Part shown: positions 1 to 7,706 of the stretch, in pieces
Position numbering within the stretch: position 1 is the first letter of the stretch
How the letters are laid out: every line of letters begins with the position of its first letter
Source of the DNA: Desulfobacteraceae bacterium
GTDB lineage: Bacteria; Desulfobacterota; Desulfobulbia; Desulfobulbales; Desulfobulbaceae
NCBI GenBank assembly: GCA_022837185.1
Contig: JALHJD010000059.1
Span: forward strand, 1-12,704
Direction of reading: 5' to 3'
Length of the DNA: 12,704 nucleotides
The notes under the pieces: model-generated
Told to the model about the DNA's origin: nothing
Seen by the model: the letters and a program-made list of their open reading frames with translations, nothing else
Database searches by the model: none
Program-made: the position numbers and the translations under genes

Positions 1-99
1 CTGGTCCTCCTCTCTTTGCAGCCTCTGGACTGCGTTAATCTTTTGAGCGTGATTTTATCACAGCTCGCGAGGAAGACCAGCCTTCTCATCCTACCTCTG
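1..99. other. Region downstream of hrpB, with hairpin and possible edge ORF
   Basis: No gene is firmly supported here. On the minus strand an ATG at 87-89, ten bases past the hrpB stop, opens a frame that stays open for 29 codons to the window edge and begins MRRLVFLASC. An AGAGG-like sequence lies just before it, so a small downstream gene is possible but unproven. The same stretch has a compact hairpin: arms 45-53 and 57-66, loop TTT, one bulged A at 62. Neither strand has a T-run after it, so it is not a classical intrinsic terminator. Confidence 0.3.
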
Positions 100-2610
100 T
101 CATCTGTTTTCTGTCTCCTGCCCCCCGGGATTTTCGGGCCAGGAATGTTTGGGGTAGCGCCCTTTCATTTCCTTTCTTACCGCATGATAGGACCCGTTCC
201 AGAAGCCCTTGAGATCGGAGGTAACCTGGATGGGCCGCATGGCGGGGGACAACAGATGCAGCAGAACCGGGACCCGGCCCCGGCAGATCGTCGGGGTTTC
301 CTGAAGGCCGAACATTTCCTGCAGGCGCACGGCCAGTATCGGCGGTTCTCCCGCCCGGTAGCGCAACCTGATCCGCGAACCGCCCGGCACCCTGATATGG
401 GTCGGGGCGTCCTGCTCCAGCAGCAACTGCCGGCGGTAATCCAGGCGGCCCCGCAGGATCCTGGCCAGATCCAGGGTGTGGAGCTGCTCCCTGGTCCTGA
501 TGTTCATGACAAACGGAGCCAGCCATGCCTCGAGGGTGTCCATCAGGTGCTGCTCGGTCAGATCCGGCCACTCTTCCCCGGGCTGCCAGATCCGCAGGCT
601 GTTGACCCGTTCCTGCAGGTTCCGGGCTTCCCGGGTCCAGGGCAGGATTTCCGGTCGTGCCGCCCGGATGCCCTTGATAAGGGCCGCCCGCACCGCCTCG
701 GGATCGGGATGGGACAGGGGTTTCTCTTCGAGGACCAGGGCATCAAGCTTGACCAGGCAGCGGGCGGTTATCGCACCCACGCTGTCACTCCATTCCACCT
801 TTTCCTCCCGCACCAGACGGTCGGCGACCAGGCCGCGCACTTCATCCTGATCAATGGGCGCCGCCAGAAAAATGCGGCCGTCCCGGCGGCCCGCATCCAG
901 TGATGCTATCACCAGAAACGGCTCCCTCGTCAGGGGATCGTGCGGATGCAGGCAGGCGCCGCGGCCGGAGGCAAGTTTGTATCGCCCCACTTGCCCCGGC
1001 CGCCGCTGTGCCAGGCGATCGGGAAAGGCCGCGGCCAGCAGGGGACCGGAGGGGCAATGACCGGTGTTTTTATCCCGCCCCGGAAGCAGCCCGGCGAGCT
1101 GCCTGCTGACCCGGTCCACCCTCCTGCAGCCGGCACCGGTCCTGCCCAGGGCGCGAACCGCTCCAACTCCCTTGTCCCTGTAGACCTGCAGGAGGTGCAG
1201 CCGACCGCCGATGTCTGCCGTGGGATCGCCCTCCTTGAGGACATCCCGCTCGGTGAGCAGTGCGGCCAGGTCGCAGGCCGTTGCCCGGCAGCCGATGCGG
1301 TCCGCCTCCAGCAGCATGCGCGCCAGCCTCGGATGCACGGGCAGTGCGGCCATCTTTTTGCCCAGCGGTGTTATCAGGCCATCGCCGGCCAGGGCTCCCA
1401 GCCCGGCCAGCATGCTCCTGGCCTGGGCAAAAGCACCGGCGGGCGGACAATCCAGCCATTGCAGCAGGAGCGGATCTCTGACGCCCCACTGCGCCAGGTG
1501 GAGGGCCAGACCGGCCAGGTCCGCCTCCAGGATCTCAGGCCGGTCGTACTCCTGAAGACCGGCCTCCACAGCCTCCCCCCATAGCCGGTAGCAGACCCCG
1601 GGCCCCAGGCGCCCCGCCCTTCCCTGCCGCTGAACCGCCGAAGCCCTGGAGATCCGGACCGTTTCCAGTCTGCTCAGGCCGCAGTTGGGGTCAAAGCGCG
1701 GCACCCGTTTCCAGCCGCAGTCTATGACCGTTGTGATCCCCTCGATGGTGATGCTGGTTTCCGCGATGGTGGTGGCCAGAATCACCCTTCTCCGCCCCGC
1801 GGGGTCGGGCTGGATGGCCGCGGACTGGTCGGCGAGGCGCAAATCCCCGTACAGGGGGCGGAAAACAACGTCATCGGTCCCGGTCCCCCCGGCCAGCCTG
1901 GCGCGGGTTTGCCGGATTTCGCCGGCGCCCGGGAGAAATGCCAGGACATCCCCCCGGTGTTCGGCCAGGGCACGCTGAACAGCGGCAGCGACATTGGCGG
2001 CAATATGGTCGGAGCGGCTGCTGTCCGTTCTGGATGGAGGGGGAGCATGGCGGACCTCGACCGGATGGACCCGCCCCCGGCAGGTTATTGTCGTGGCGCC
2101 CCCCAGCAGTCCGCTGACCGGCCCGGGATTGATGGTGGCGGACATGACCAGCAGGCGCAGGTCATCGCGCAGGGCGCCGCGCACTTCCAGGCACAGGGCC
2201 AGGGCCAGATCGCTTTCCAGGCTTCGTTCATGAAATTCATCAAAGATGATCAGGCCGACCCCGGACAATTCGGGGTCCCGCTGCAGCCGGCGGAGCAGTA
2301 TGCCCCCGGTAACGACCTCCAGCCTGGTGGCCGGAGAAATCCGCCGGGCAAAGCGTACCTGGTATCCCACCGTTCCGCCCGCTTCCTCGCCGAGCTGTCC
2401 TGCCATGTAGATCGCTGCCAGACGGACGGCCAGGCGGCGCGGCTCCACCAGGAGGATCGACCGGCCGCCAAGCCACGGTTCGCTGAGCAGGGCAGGGGGG
2501 ACGACCGTTGTTTTGCCCGAACCGGGAGGAGCGCAGAGCACGCCGGCACCGGGACCCGCCAGGACCCGGCGGATTTCCGGAAGAACACTGTGTATCGGCA
2601 GGCTGTTCAA
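100..2610 (-). CDS. hrpB: ATP-dependent DExH-box RNA helicase HrpB
   Basis: A DEAH/RHA-family helicase of the HrpB type, 836 residues, close to the usual length of about 800-850. In bacteria these proteins are cytoplasmic NTP-driven RNA helicases with poorly defined substrates. Visible motifs are Walker A GSGKTT (30-35), the PRRLA motif Ia (57-61), the DEFH box (124-127), SAT (157-159), a motif V region with ATTIAETSITIEG, and motif VI QRQGRAGR. The C-terminus has the HrpB-type tail with a YPKHSWPENP stretch near the end. The start is TTG: the family N-terminus normally reads like SLPV..VLPE, matched here by NSLPIHSVLPEI, and no ATG or good ribosome site is nearby upstream. The gene is intact and stands alone, divergent from the two-CW gene. 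Confidence 0.95.
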   Translation of the reverse strand: MNSLPIHSVLPEIRRVLAGPGAGVLCAPPGSGKTTVVPPALLSEPWLGGRSILLVEPRRLAVRLAAIYMAGQLGEEAGGTVGYQVRFARRISPATRLEVVTGGILLRRLQRDPELSGVGLIIFDEFHERSLESDLALALCLEVRGALRDDLRLLVMSATINPGPVSGLLGGATTITCRGRVHPVEVRHAPPPSRTDSSRSDHIAANVAAAVQRALAEHRGDVLAFLPGAGEIRQTRARLAGGTGTDDVVFRPLYGDLRLADQSAAIQPDPAGRRRVILATTIAETSITIEGITTVIDCGWKRVPRFDPNCGLSRLETVRISRASAVQRQGRAGRLGPGVCYRLWGEAVEAGLQEYDRPEILEADLAGLALHLAQWGVRDPLLLQWLDCPPAGAFAQARSMLAGLGALAGDGLITPLGKKMAALPVHPRLARMLLEADRIGCRATACDLAALLTERDVLKEGDPTADIGGRLHLLQVYRDKGVGAVRALGRTGAGCRRVDRVSRQLAGLLPGRDKNTGHCPSGPLLAAAFPDRLAQRRPGQVGRYKLASGRGACLHPHDPLTREPFLVIASLDAGRRDGRIFLAAPIDQDEVRGLVADRLVREEKVEWSDSVGAITARCLVKLDALVLEEKPLSHPDPEAVRAALIKGIRAARPEILPWTREARNLQERVNSLRIWQPGEEWPDLTEQHLMDTLEAWLAPFVMNIRTREQLHTLDLARILRGRLDYRRQLLLEQDAPTHIRVPGGSRIRLRYRAGEPPILAVRLQEMFGLQETPTICRGRVPVLLHLLSPAMRPIQVTSDLKGFWNGSYHAVRKEMKGRYPKHSWPENPGGQETENR

Positions 2611-2724
2611 TGGATTAAAACCGAATGAAGGAGTGCAAAAGGATGCCGGGTCAGCCCGGTTTCATATGATAATCCCGGCTTCGGCAAAAACAATGACCGG
2701 AGAGGCGGGCCGGGGCAGCGTTCT

Positions 2725-2752
2725 TTGGAACCATTGTTCAAAATTTTACATT
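2725..2752 (+). promoter_or_regulatory. Possible sigma70-type promoter
   Basis: TTGGAA (2725-2730) and TACATT (2747-2752) are separated by 16 bases, each matching 4 of 6 consensus bases, inside an AT-rich patch. It could drive the two-CW gene with a leader of about 270 bases. The match is weak and could be chance. Confidence 0.22.
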
Positions 2753-3014
2753 TTCGAGGAATCGGTGCAGGAAAAAACATGCACTTCGGCCGCCCCGGCG
2801 TGGTCGGATTTCTCTCCCCCGCTCCTGTGTCATCCCCGTGACCGGCCGAAATGATTGGGAAATGCTTTTTTCCCGGTCACCTTTTCCTTTTATGGCCGGC
2901 ATCTTGCTAATCAAAAGGCGGGAGCACCACCTTGTACACGGCGGCGCCCCTGCTCCAGCCGCAGCAGGAGCATCAGGCCGTCATGCCCGGCTCATGAATC
3001 CGCACAACGCATGC

Positions 3015-3020
3015 AGGAGG
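3015..3020 (+). promoter_or_regulatory. Strong Shine-Dalgarno site setting the two-CW gene start
   Basis: AGGAGG lies six bases before ATG 3027. It selects this ATG over the in-frame ATGs upstream (2838, 2892, 2994), whose extra residues resemble no protein domain. Confidence 0.75.
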
Positions 3021-3026
3021 CTTCGT

Positions 3027-3341
3027 ATGTCAATGATCCGCACCATGCCCTGTTGGGAAATTATGCAGTGTCTCGGCTCGGCGGATTGTCCGGCCAGGAC
3101 CTCTCCCGATATCCCCTGCTGGGAGATTGCCGAACTCCTCGACGCAGGAAAGACCGCGCTGAACGTCTGCGAGGAGTGCATCGTCTATCTCGTCAAGTCA
3201 AACACCTCCATCCTGACGGCGGCCGAACTGGAGGAAATTCTGCGATTCAGAAATCTCCTCTGGTACCTCGAAAGGTGTCCGGCCTTTGAAAGACGCCCGC
3301 TGCAGCGGGAAATACACCGGTTGGATGATCAAACCGCTTGA
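3027..3341 (+). CDS. Small two-CW domain cysteine protein
   Basis: A 104-residue soluble protein with the spaced cysteine pattern of two-CW domain proteins, common in Desulfobacterota and often fused to signalling modules. Two PCWE motifs start at P8 and P30. The cysteines are C9, C15 and C21 (followed by P), then C31, C48 and C51. This set suggests metal or Fe-S binding or thiol chemistry, but no activity is established for the family. The part after residue 60 is charged and probably helical, with one more cysteine at C84. Here the domain stands alone. The start is fixed by AGGAGG six bases upstream. It converges on the slipin gene, with a hairpin between them. Confidence 0.75.
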   Translation: MSMIRTMPCWEIMQCLGSADCPARTSPDIPCWEIAELLDAGKTALNVCEECIVYLVKSNTSILTAAELEEILRFRNLLWYLERCPAFERRPLQREIHRLDDQTA

Positions 3342-3384
3342 GAAGCCGCATCGCCGGCCACCCCTCCATCATCAACTGATATTC

Positions 3385-3410
3385 GGGTCCGCCAGACAGC
3401 CGGGCGGCCC
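3385..3410. terminator. Hairpin between convergent genes (possible bidirectional terminator)
   Basis: GGG-T-CCGCC (3385-3393) pairs with GGCGG-CCC (3403-3410): an 8-bp GC stem with one bulged T and a 9-base loop. It lies in the 127-base gap between the ends of the two-CW gene and slipin, where a shared terminator is expected. Neither side has a clear T-run, so it may only help stop transcription or protect 3' ends. Confidence 0.3.
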
Positions 3411-3468
3411 GATGCCCCTTGCGGCCGCGAATTTGCCCGGCGGCAGGACAACATGCATCCCCCTGCAA

Positions 3469-4230
3469 TCACTCCTTTTTTTCCATCAGTGCCTTGATGA
3501 GGTCAAGGGGCAGGGGGAAGACTATGGTGGTGGCATTTTCACTCGATATGTCGTTCAAGGTCTGCAGGTACCGGAGCTGCAGGGCCTGCGGATTGCGGGA
3601 GATGACCTCGGCCGCGGCCAGCAGTTTCTCCGAAGCCTGCAGTTCGCCCTCGGCATGGATCACCTTGGCCCGCCGTTCACGCTCCGCTTCCGCCTGCCGG
3701 GCAATGGCCCGCACCATGCTCTCGTTGAGGTCGACATGCTTGATTTCGACATTGGTGACCTTGATCCCCCAGGCATCGGTCTGCAAGTCGATGATTTCCT
3801 GCAGGTCGGCATTCATTTTTTCCCGCTCCGCCAGCATTTCGTCCAGCTCGTGCTGGCCCAGCACGGACCGGAGAGTGGTCTGGGCCAGCTGGCTGGTGGC
3901 GTCGAGATAATCCTCGACCTGAATTATCGCCTTTTCCGGGTCAACCACCCGGAAATAGAGCACGGCGTTGACCCGCACGGTGACATTGTCCCGCGAGATC
4001 ACATCCTGACTGGGGACGTCCATGGTGATGACGCGCAGGTCGACCCGGACCGCCTGCTGGATGCCGGGCACCACGATCCGCAGGCCCGGCTTCTTGACGG
4101 CCTGAAAACGGCCGAGGAAAAAAACCACCAGCCGCTGGTATTCCGGCACAATCCGCAGGGAAAGAAAGAAAAATCCGATGACCAGTACAAGAGGGGTGAA
4201 GTATGTCAGTACATAATTGGGGATTATCAT
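3469..4230 (-). CDS. Slipin (stomatin/SPFH band 7 membrane scaffold protein)
   Basis: A 253-residue SPFH/band 7 protein of the prokaryotic slipin group, normally partnered with NfeD. Slipins form membrane oligomers and act as scaffolds or substrates for the NfeD protease. The N-terminal segment 7-25 is one hydrophobic membrane anchor. The band 7 domain follows, with typical stretches VPEYQR (28-33), GRF (40-42), PGL (48-50), RVDLR (62-66) and SRDNVTV (79-85). Residues 170-205 are an Ala/Glu/Arg-rich coiled coil. AGGAGG lies seven bases before the ATG, inside the end of NfeD, and the genes share ATGA (4227-4230), which suggests translational coupling. It is the last gene of the minus-strand run. 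Confidence 0.93.
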   Translation of the reverse strand: MIIPNYVLTYFTPLVLVIGFFFLSLRIVPEYQRLVVFFLGRFQAVKKPGLRIVVPGIQQAVRVDLRVITMDVPSQDVISRDNVTVRVNAVLYFRVVDPEKAIIQVEDYLDATSQLAQTTLRSVLGQHELDEMLAEREKMNADLQEIIDLQTDAWGIKVTNVEIKHVDLNESMVRAIARQAEAERERRAKVIHAEGELQASEKLLAAAEVISRNPQALQLRYLQTLNDISSENATTIVFPLPLDLIKALMEKKE

Positions 4231-5660
4231 GGCATGTCCTCCTGCATTTTTTTAACATTCAACGTTAAGCCGTCCTGGGAGACCACCTGGACTTTCTCGC
4301 CCTTGGCAACCGGGGCCGACGACACCGCGCGCCAGGATTCACCATGGACCCATATCCTCCCCTCCCGGGCAAAATCACTCATGGCCTCGCCGATGCTGCC
4401 GATCATTTCCTCGGAACCTGTCCGGACCTTTTTCCTGCTGATGGCGTACATCCTGCCGATCACCCACATGAAGAAGGTCGCCGACAGCAGAGCTATGCTG
4501 AAAATCAGAGGCAGGGAGATACGCATGCTTTCTTCGTCCATCAGGATGATGGAGCCGACGACAAAGGCAATGACCCCGCCGACTCCCAGGGCCCCGAAGC
4601 TGGGAGTCACCGCCTCGCCGATCATGAAGAGCATGCCGAGGATGATCAGGGCCAGCCCCGCGTAATTGATGGGCAGAATCTGGAAGGTGTACAGGGCCAG
4701 CAGCAGACAGATGAGCCCCACCATGCCCGGCAGGATAAAGCCCGGATTGGCCAGTTCATAGATCAGGCCGTACACGCCGAGCAACATCAGGATGTAGGCG
4801 ACGTTGGGATCGGTGATGACCGCCAGAAGCCGGGTCCGCCAGTCGGGCTCATACCGTTCCGTTTCCACCCCGGCGGTGGCGAGGGTGATCCTTCCCTCCT
4901 CCATGACCACTTCCCGGCCGTCCACTTTCTCCAGCAGCTCCTCCAGATTGGCCGCCACCAGGTCGATGACCCCAAGCTCCAGGGCCTCGCCGGCATTGAG
5001 GCTCACCGCCTCGCGCACGGCCCGTTCAGCCCATTCGGCATTGCGGCCGTGCCTCCTGGCCAGGGCCGTGATATAGGCCACCGCATCGTTGATCATCTTG
5101 CGTTCCAGGGCATCCTTGGGAAGAAATTTATCTTTGTCTTCCTCTTTTTTGTCGGCGGATTCCGGCTCCTTGTCCGGCATGCCCGGCAGGCCGCCCACCT
5201 TGATGGGCGTTGCCGCCCCCAGGTTGGTGGTGGGAGCCATGGCCGCCACATGGCTGGCATAAAGGATGTAGGTGCCGGCGCTGGCGGCCCGCGAGCCGCC
5301 GGGTGCCACATAGGAGATGACCGGCACCGGCGAGGCAAGGATATGACTGATGATTTCCCGCATGGAATGGTCAAAGCCGCCGGGGGTGTCCATCTGCAGA
5401 ATGACCGCCGCGGCGCCGGCCTCCTCGGCCTTGTGCAGGCCGCGGACAACGTAATCAGAGATGGCCGGACCAATGGGGCCTTTGATGCTGAGCACCACGA
5501 CGGTCCGCGGCTCGCCGCCAGCGGCGGAAAATGCGGACCAGGCCCCGGCCGCCAGCACCGTCAGCCAGAACAGCAGCAGGAATATCGGCCTGCGGCGCAG
5601 GCCGCTCGTTTTGTCGCAATTCAGCAGGGTAATGCGGCACCTCCTTTGTCGTACCTGCAT
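4227..5660 (-). CDS. nfeD: NfeD family membrane-bound serine protease (ClpP-class)
   Basis: A long-form NfeD (477 residues from the ATG chosen). It has an N-terminal signal/anchor (about 25-45), an extracytoplasmic ClpP-like protease domain (about 53-240), a membrane region of four or five helices (about 285-405) and a C-terminal OB-fold (about 415-470). The MDTPGG motif lies at 90-95. By analogy with the archaeal homologue, the catalytic Ser-Lys dyad is probably S127 in AASAGT and K188 in LERKM. A lysine/acid-rich loop (about 162-185) comes just before that lysine. Such proteases cut the C-terminus of the partner slipin, encoded next with a 4-base overlap. The start is uncertain: ATG 5660 has no ribosome site, while AAAGGAGG at 5640-5647 points to an in-frame ATT at 5633 (468 residues, signal segment intact). 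Confidence 0.92.
   Translation of the reverse strand: MQVRQRRCRITLLNCDKTSGLRRRPIFLLLFWLTVLAAGAWSAFSAAGGEPRTVVVLSIKGPIGPAISDYVVRGLHKAEEAGAAAVILQMDTPGGFDHSMREIISHILASPVPVISYVAPGGSRAASAGTYILYASHVAAMAPTTNLGAATPIKVGGLPGMPDKEPESADKKEEDKDKFLPKDALERKMINDAVAYITALARRHGRNAEWAERAVREAVSLNAGEALELGVIDLVAANLEELLEKVDGREVVMEEGRITLATAGVETERYEPDWRTRLLAVITDPNVAYILMLLGVYGLIYELANPGFILPGMVGLICLLLALYTFQILPINYAGLALIILGMLFMIGEAVTPSFGALGVGGVIAFVVGSIILMDEESMRISLPLIFSIALLSATFFMWVIGRMYAISRKKVRTGSEEMIGSIGEAMSDFAREGRIWVHGESWRAVSSAPVAKGEKVQVVSQDGLTLNVKKMQEDMP
5640..5647 (-). promoter_or_regulatory. Shine-Dalgarno site suggesting a non-AUG start for NfeD
   Basis: AAAGGAGG on the minus strand is the best ribosome site near the NfeD N-terminus. 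Six bases after it comes an in-frame ATT (5631-5633), with in-frame CTG codons a few bases further. The nearest ATG in frame lies before the site, so it cannot use it. A GTG overlapping the site is in another frame and gives a short unrelated peptide. Confidence 0.5.
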
Positions 5661-5662
5661 AC

Positions 5663-5692
5663 AGTTTATGTTATCCGATAAACGATTGTCAA
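5663..5692 (-). promoter_or_regulatory. Probable sigma70-type promoter for nfeD-slipin
   Basis: On the minus strand a perfect TTGACA (5687-5692) is followed by CATAAA (5665-5670) after 16 bases, or TAAACT (5663-5668) after 18 bases. Each -10 candidate matches 4 of 6. Transcription would begin at about the upstream ATG, just before the AAAGGAGG site. NfeD and slipin could therefore be expressed apart from the ATPase genes upstream. Confidence 0.45.
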
Positions 5693-5813
5693 ATACAGGA
5701 AAAAGGGCAATCGACAAGGGGATGGAAGTCCGGTGGGGGAACCGCCCGCCCATGGGACGCCGAAGGACCTTGCCGGAGACAGGGCGGTAAAGACCGCAAG
5801 CAGGCTCTCGCCG

Positions 5814-6689
5814 TCAGAGAAGCCGGTCTTCCATTGTTCTGGCCAATCGCCGTAGCACCCGGGAAAAAGGTGCGTCCGGGAAGGCATCAGCGACAGGCCG
5901 GCCTTCGGCAAGGGCGGCGGGGACCAAGGGGTCGAAGGGAATTTCCGCCAGCAGGTCGTGATTTTTTTCCCTGATATAGGCCGGCATCGGCCTTACTCCG
6001 GCTTCAGGCATGCCGGTCCGGTTCAGGACAATGCCCGCCGGAATCGCGTACCGGGCAACGACGTCGACGATGCGCTGCAGATCATGCAATGCCGCAGAGG
6101 TGGGCTCGGTGACCAGGATGATGTAATCAGCCCCTTTCATGGCAGCGATGGCCGGACTTCCCGTTCCCGGCGGGCCATCGATCACAATGAATCCGGCCCC
6201 CCGTCTTGCGGCTTCCAGGCGGGCTCTCTTCCGGACGGCTTCCACCAGTCTGCCGGAGCCGGACTCGCCGATGTCCAGTTCGCCGGCCGCCACCCTGCAC
6301 CAGCCGGCGTCAAGAATGTTGAGCCTGCCGTTCACCACCGGCCGCACGGTGATCGCATCAACCGGACAGACAAGGGAACAGGCCCCGCAGCCCTCGCAGA
6401 AACAATTGAGAATAATCGGCTCCTCGCCGCCGATGATCGCCGAAAACCGACAGACATCCAGGCATTTCAGGCAGTGATCGCACAGGTCATAATCGACGGC
6501 CGCCTTGTCCGCCCAGTCCTCGACGACCTCCTCGGCAACGGCACCGGCGATGAGGTGGAGGTTCGGTGCGGCAACATTGGTGTCCGCCAGCACAACCGTA
6601 TTCCGCTCAGCCAGCACCGCTCCGAGAGAGACGGTGAGCGCCGACCTGCCCACTCCGCCCTTGCCGCTCAGTACTACTATCTCCTTCAC
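5814..6689 (-). CDS. MinD-superfamily ATPase with inserted 2[4Fe-4S] ferredoxin domain, degenerate P-loop
   Basis: A 291-residue protein of the COG1149-type MinD/ferredoxin family, in which a 2[4Fe-4S] ferredoxin is inserted in a deviant-Walker ATPase. Relatives act in Fe-S or metal-cofactor systems such as Orp-type clusters of sulfate reducers. The ferredoxin cysteines are complete: C70, C73, C76, C80 and C98, C101, C104, C108. The ATPase part is odd. The P-loop reads SGKGGVGRS (8-16), keeping the signature K10 but with arginine at 15 where the phosphate-binding lysine should be. The next motif reads DTNVAAPNLH (36-45), with N38 where aspartate is usual. DGPPGTG (171-177) is normal. It starts with GTG and shares GTGA with the end of its paralogue, so the two are probably made together and may pair as an active/inactive dimer (inference). 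Confidence 0.88.
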   Translation of the reverse strand: MKEIVVLSGKGGVGRSALTVSLGAVLAERNTVVLADTNVAAPNLHLIAGAVAEEVVEDWADKAAVDYDLCDHCLKCLDVCRFSAIIGGEEPIILNCFCEGCGACSLVCPVDAITVRPVVNGRLNILDAGWCRVAAGELDIGESGSGRLVEAVRKRARLEAARRGAGFIVIDGPPGTGSPAIAAMKGADYIILVTEPTSAALHDLQRIVDVVARYAIPAGIVLNRTGMPEAGVRPMPAYIREKNHDLLAEIPFDPLVPAALAEGRPVADAFPDAPFSRVLRRLARTMEDRLL

Positions 6690-7618
6690 GGCAGGTACTC
6701 CCCGGCAAGATTGCGGGCCAGCCCGGTAAACGTCCTCGCCACAAGGGATTGCGGGAACAATTGAACCGCCGCCACACCGCGGCGGCTGCTCTCCATGAGC
6801 TGGTCATCCATGCGCAGCCCGGTCTCAACAGGGGTGGCGTGCCGGTCGGCAACCTCCCTGAGGTCCTGCATGCTTCCCGGCAGATCGGCGCGGTTGATGA
6901 AAATGGAACGGCGAACCGCAAACATGTCAAGCAGGGAAAGCAGCCGGTCGAGATCATGGATCCCCGGCGGTGTCGGTTCCGTGACCACAAGGACGTGGGC
7001 CGAGCCCTTCAGTGCTTCAATAACGGTATGCCGCAGGCCGGATGGGGTATCGACGACAATGACATCGAACTGTTCCGCCGCAGCGGCCGCCCGCTGCATC
7101 AGGGCGTGGATCAGCAACGCGCTTTCCTCGGCTCCCGGCTCCAGGGCCGCGGAAAAAACGGTCAATCTCCCGGCAGTCGTTGTCCGCAATGTGCCCATGC
7201 CCCGGTGGCCGCGATGGATGGCCTCTGCCGGGCAGACAAGAAAGCAGGCTTCACAGCCGCTGCATTCACCCATGAGCAGAATTGTCCTCTCCGCGGGCCG
7301 CAGGAGGCAATGCCTCCGGCATGCCTGGATGCATGCCTGGCAGTCGGTACATTTTTCAAGGAAAAACTCCGGTTGAACCACCCTGGCCTGCACCCCCTCC
7401 CCCGGAGGCAAACCCAGGAAGACCAGCGCGTCGGGGGCCTCCACGTCACAGTCGACCAGGGCCGTACGATGCCCGGCGGCCGCGAAAGACGAGGCCAGAT
7501 TGACGGCCACGGCGGTTTTGCCCACCCCTCCCTTCCCTCCGGCAACGCCTATGACAGGCGTGGCGAACGGGGCGGCATGAAACCATCGGATGACTTCGGG
7601 ACGCAATACCCGGCTCAT
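6686..7618 (-). CDS. MinD-superfamily ATPase with inserted 2[4Fe-4S] ferredoxin domain
   Basis: A 310-residue cytoplasmic P-loop ATPase of the same family as its downstream neighbour, but with intact nucleotide motifs: deviant Walker A GGKGGVGKTA (27-36), DCDVEAPD (56-63) and the DTPSG switch region (190-194). The inserted ferredoxin has C90, C93, C96, C100 and C119, C122, C125, C129 followed by proline, with an extra C104. Such proteins are thought to couple ATP binding to Fe-S cluster or electron transfer; the target is unknown. ATG 7618 is preferred over an in-frame ATG 12 codons upstream because a GAGAGGGG sequence precedes it directly. It lies 88 bases after the flavoprotein gene and overlaps the next ATPase gene by four bases. 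Confidence 0.9.
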   Translation of the reverse strand: MSRVLRPEVIRWFHAAPFATPVIGVAGGKGGVGKTAVAVNLASSFAAAGHRTALVDCDVEAPDALVFLGLPPGEGVQARVVQPEFFLEKCTDCQACIQACRRHCLLRPAERTILLMGECSGCEACFLVCPAEAIHRGHRGMGTLRTTTAGRLTVFSAALEPGAEESALLIHALMQRAAAAAEQFDVIVVDTPSGLRHTVIEALKGSAHVLVVTEPTPPGIHDLDRLLSLLDMFAVRRSIFINRADLPGSMQDLREVADRHATPVETGLRMDDQLMESSRRGVAAVQLFPQSLVARTFTGLARNLAGEYLP

Positions 7619-7706
7619 TTCCCCTCTCTTCCGCCGCTCAAGCCGCGGCTGCATCGGCTGCGCAGTTCATGGACTGCCTGCCCTTCCTCCGGTGATTCGG
7701 CTGGTT

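Larger units (their letters stand above)
2611..3026. other. Divergent intergenic region between hrpB and the two-CW gene
   Basis: I see no convincing gene in these 416 bases. Upstream in-frame codons exist for the two-CW gene, but the cysteine domain and ribosome site begin later. A 5-bp hairpin CCGGG-TCAG-CCCGG lies at 2646-2659, near the hrpB start. A weak plus-strand promoter candidate lies at 2725-2752. A CCTGCT/AGCAGG hairpin in the GC-rich part around 2948-2970 could fold in the leader RNA. The centre (about 2735-2756) is AT-rich compared with its surroundings. Confidence 0.5.

Noticed and set aside
16..903. 295-codon plus-strand open frame opposite hrpB
   Set aside because: It lies wholly antisense to the conserved helicase, has no recognisable domain, and its residues (many P, G, Q, R) are typical of the complement of GC-rich coding DNA.
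3286..4665. 459-codon plus-strand open frame opposite slipin and NfeD
   Set aside because: It is antisense to two well-recognised genes, overlaps the two-CW gene in another frame, and has low-complexity His/Asp/Gly-rich content with no domain.
4344..5681. 445-codon plus-strand open frame opposite NfeD
   Set aside because: It is antisense to a protease with intact catalytic and membrane motifs; its long His/Asp/Gln-rich sequence is a codon-bias artefact.
5661..5753. Upstream N-terminal extension of NfeD to an ATG at 5753
   Set aside because: The extra 31 residues resemble no signal peptide, the frame there contains the likely promoter, and there is no ribosome site.
5784..5797. GCGGT-AAAG-ACCGC hairpin after the second ATPase gene, as a terminator
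   Set aside because: The stem is only 5 bp and no T-run follows on the minus strand; it may be chance.
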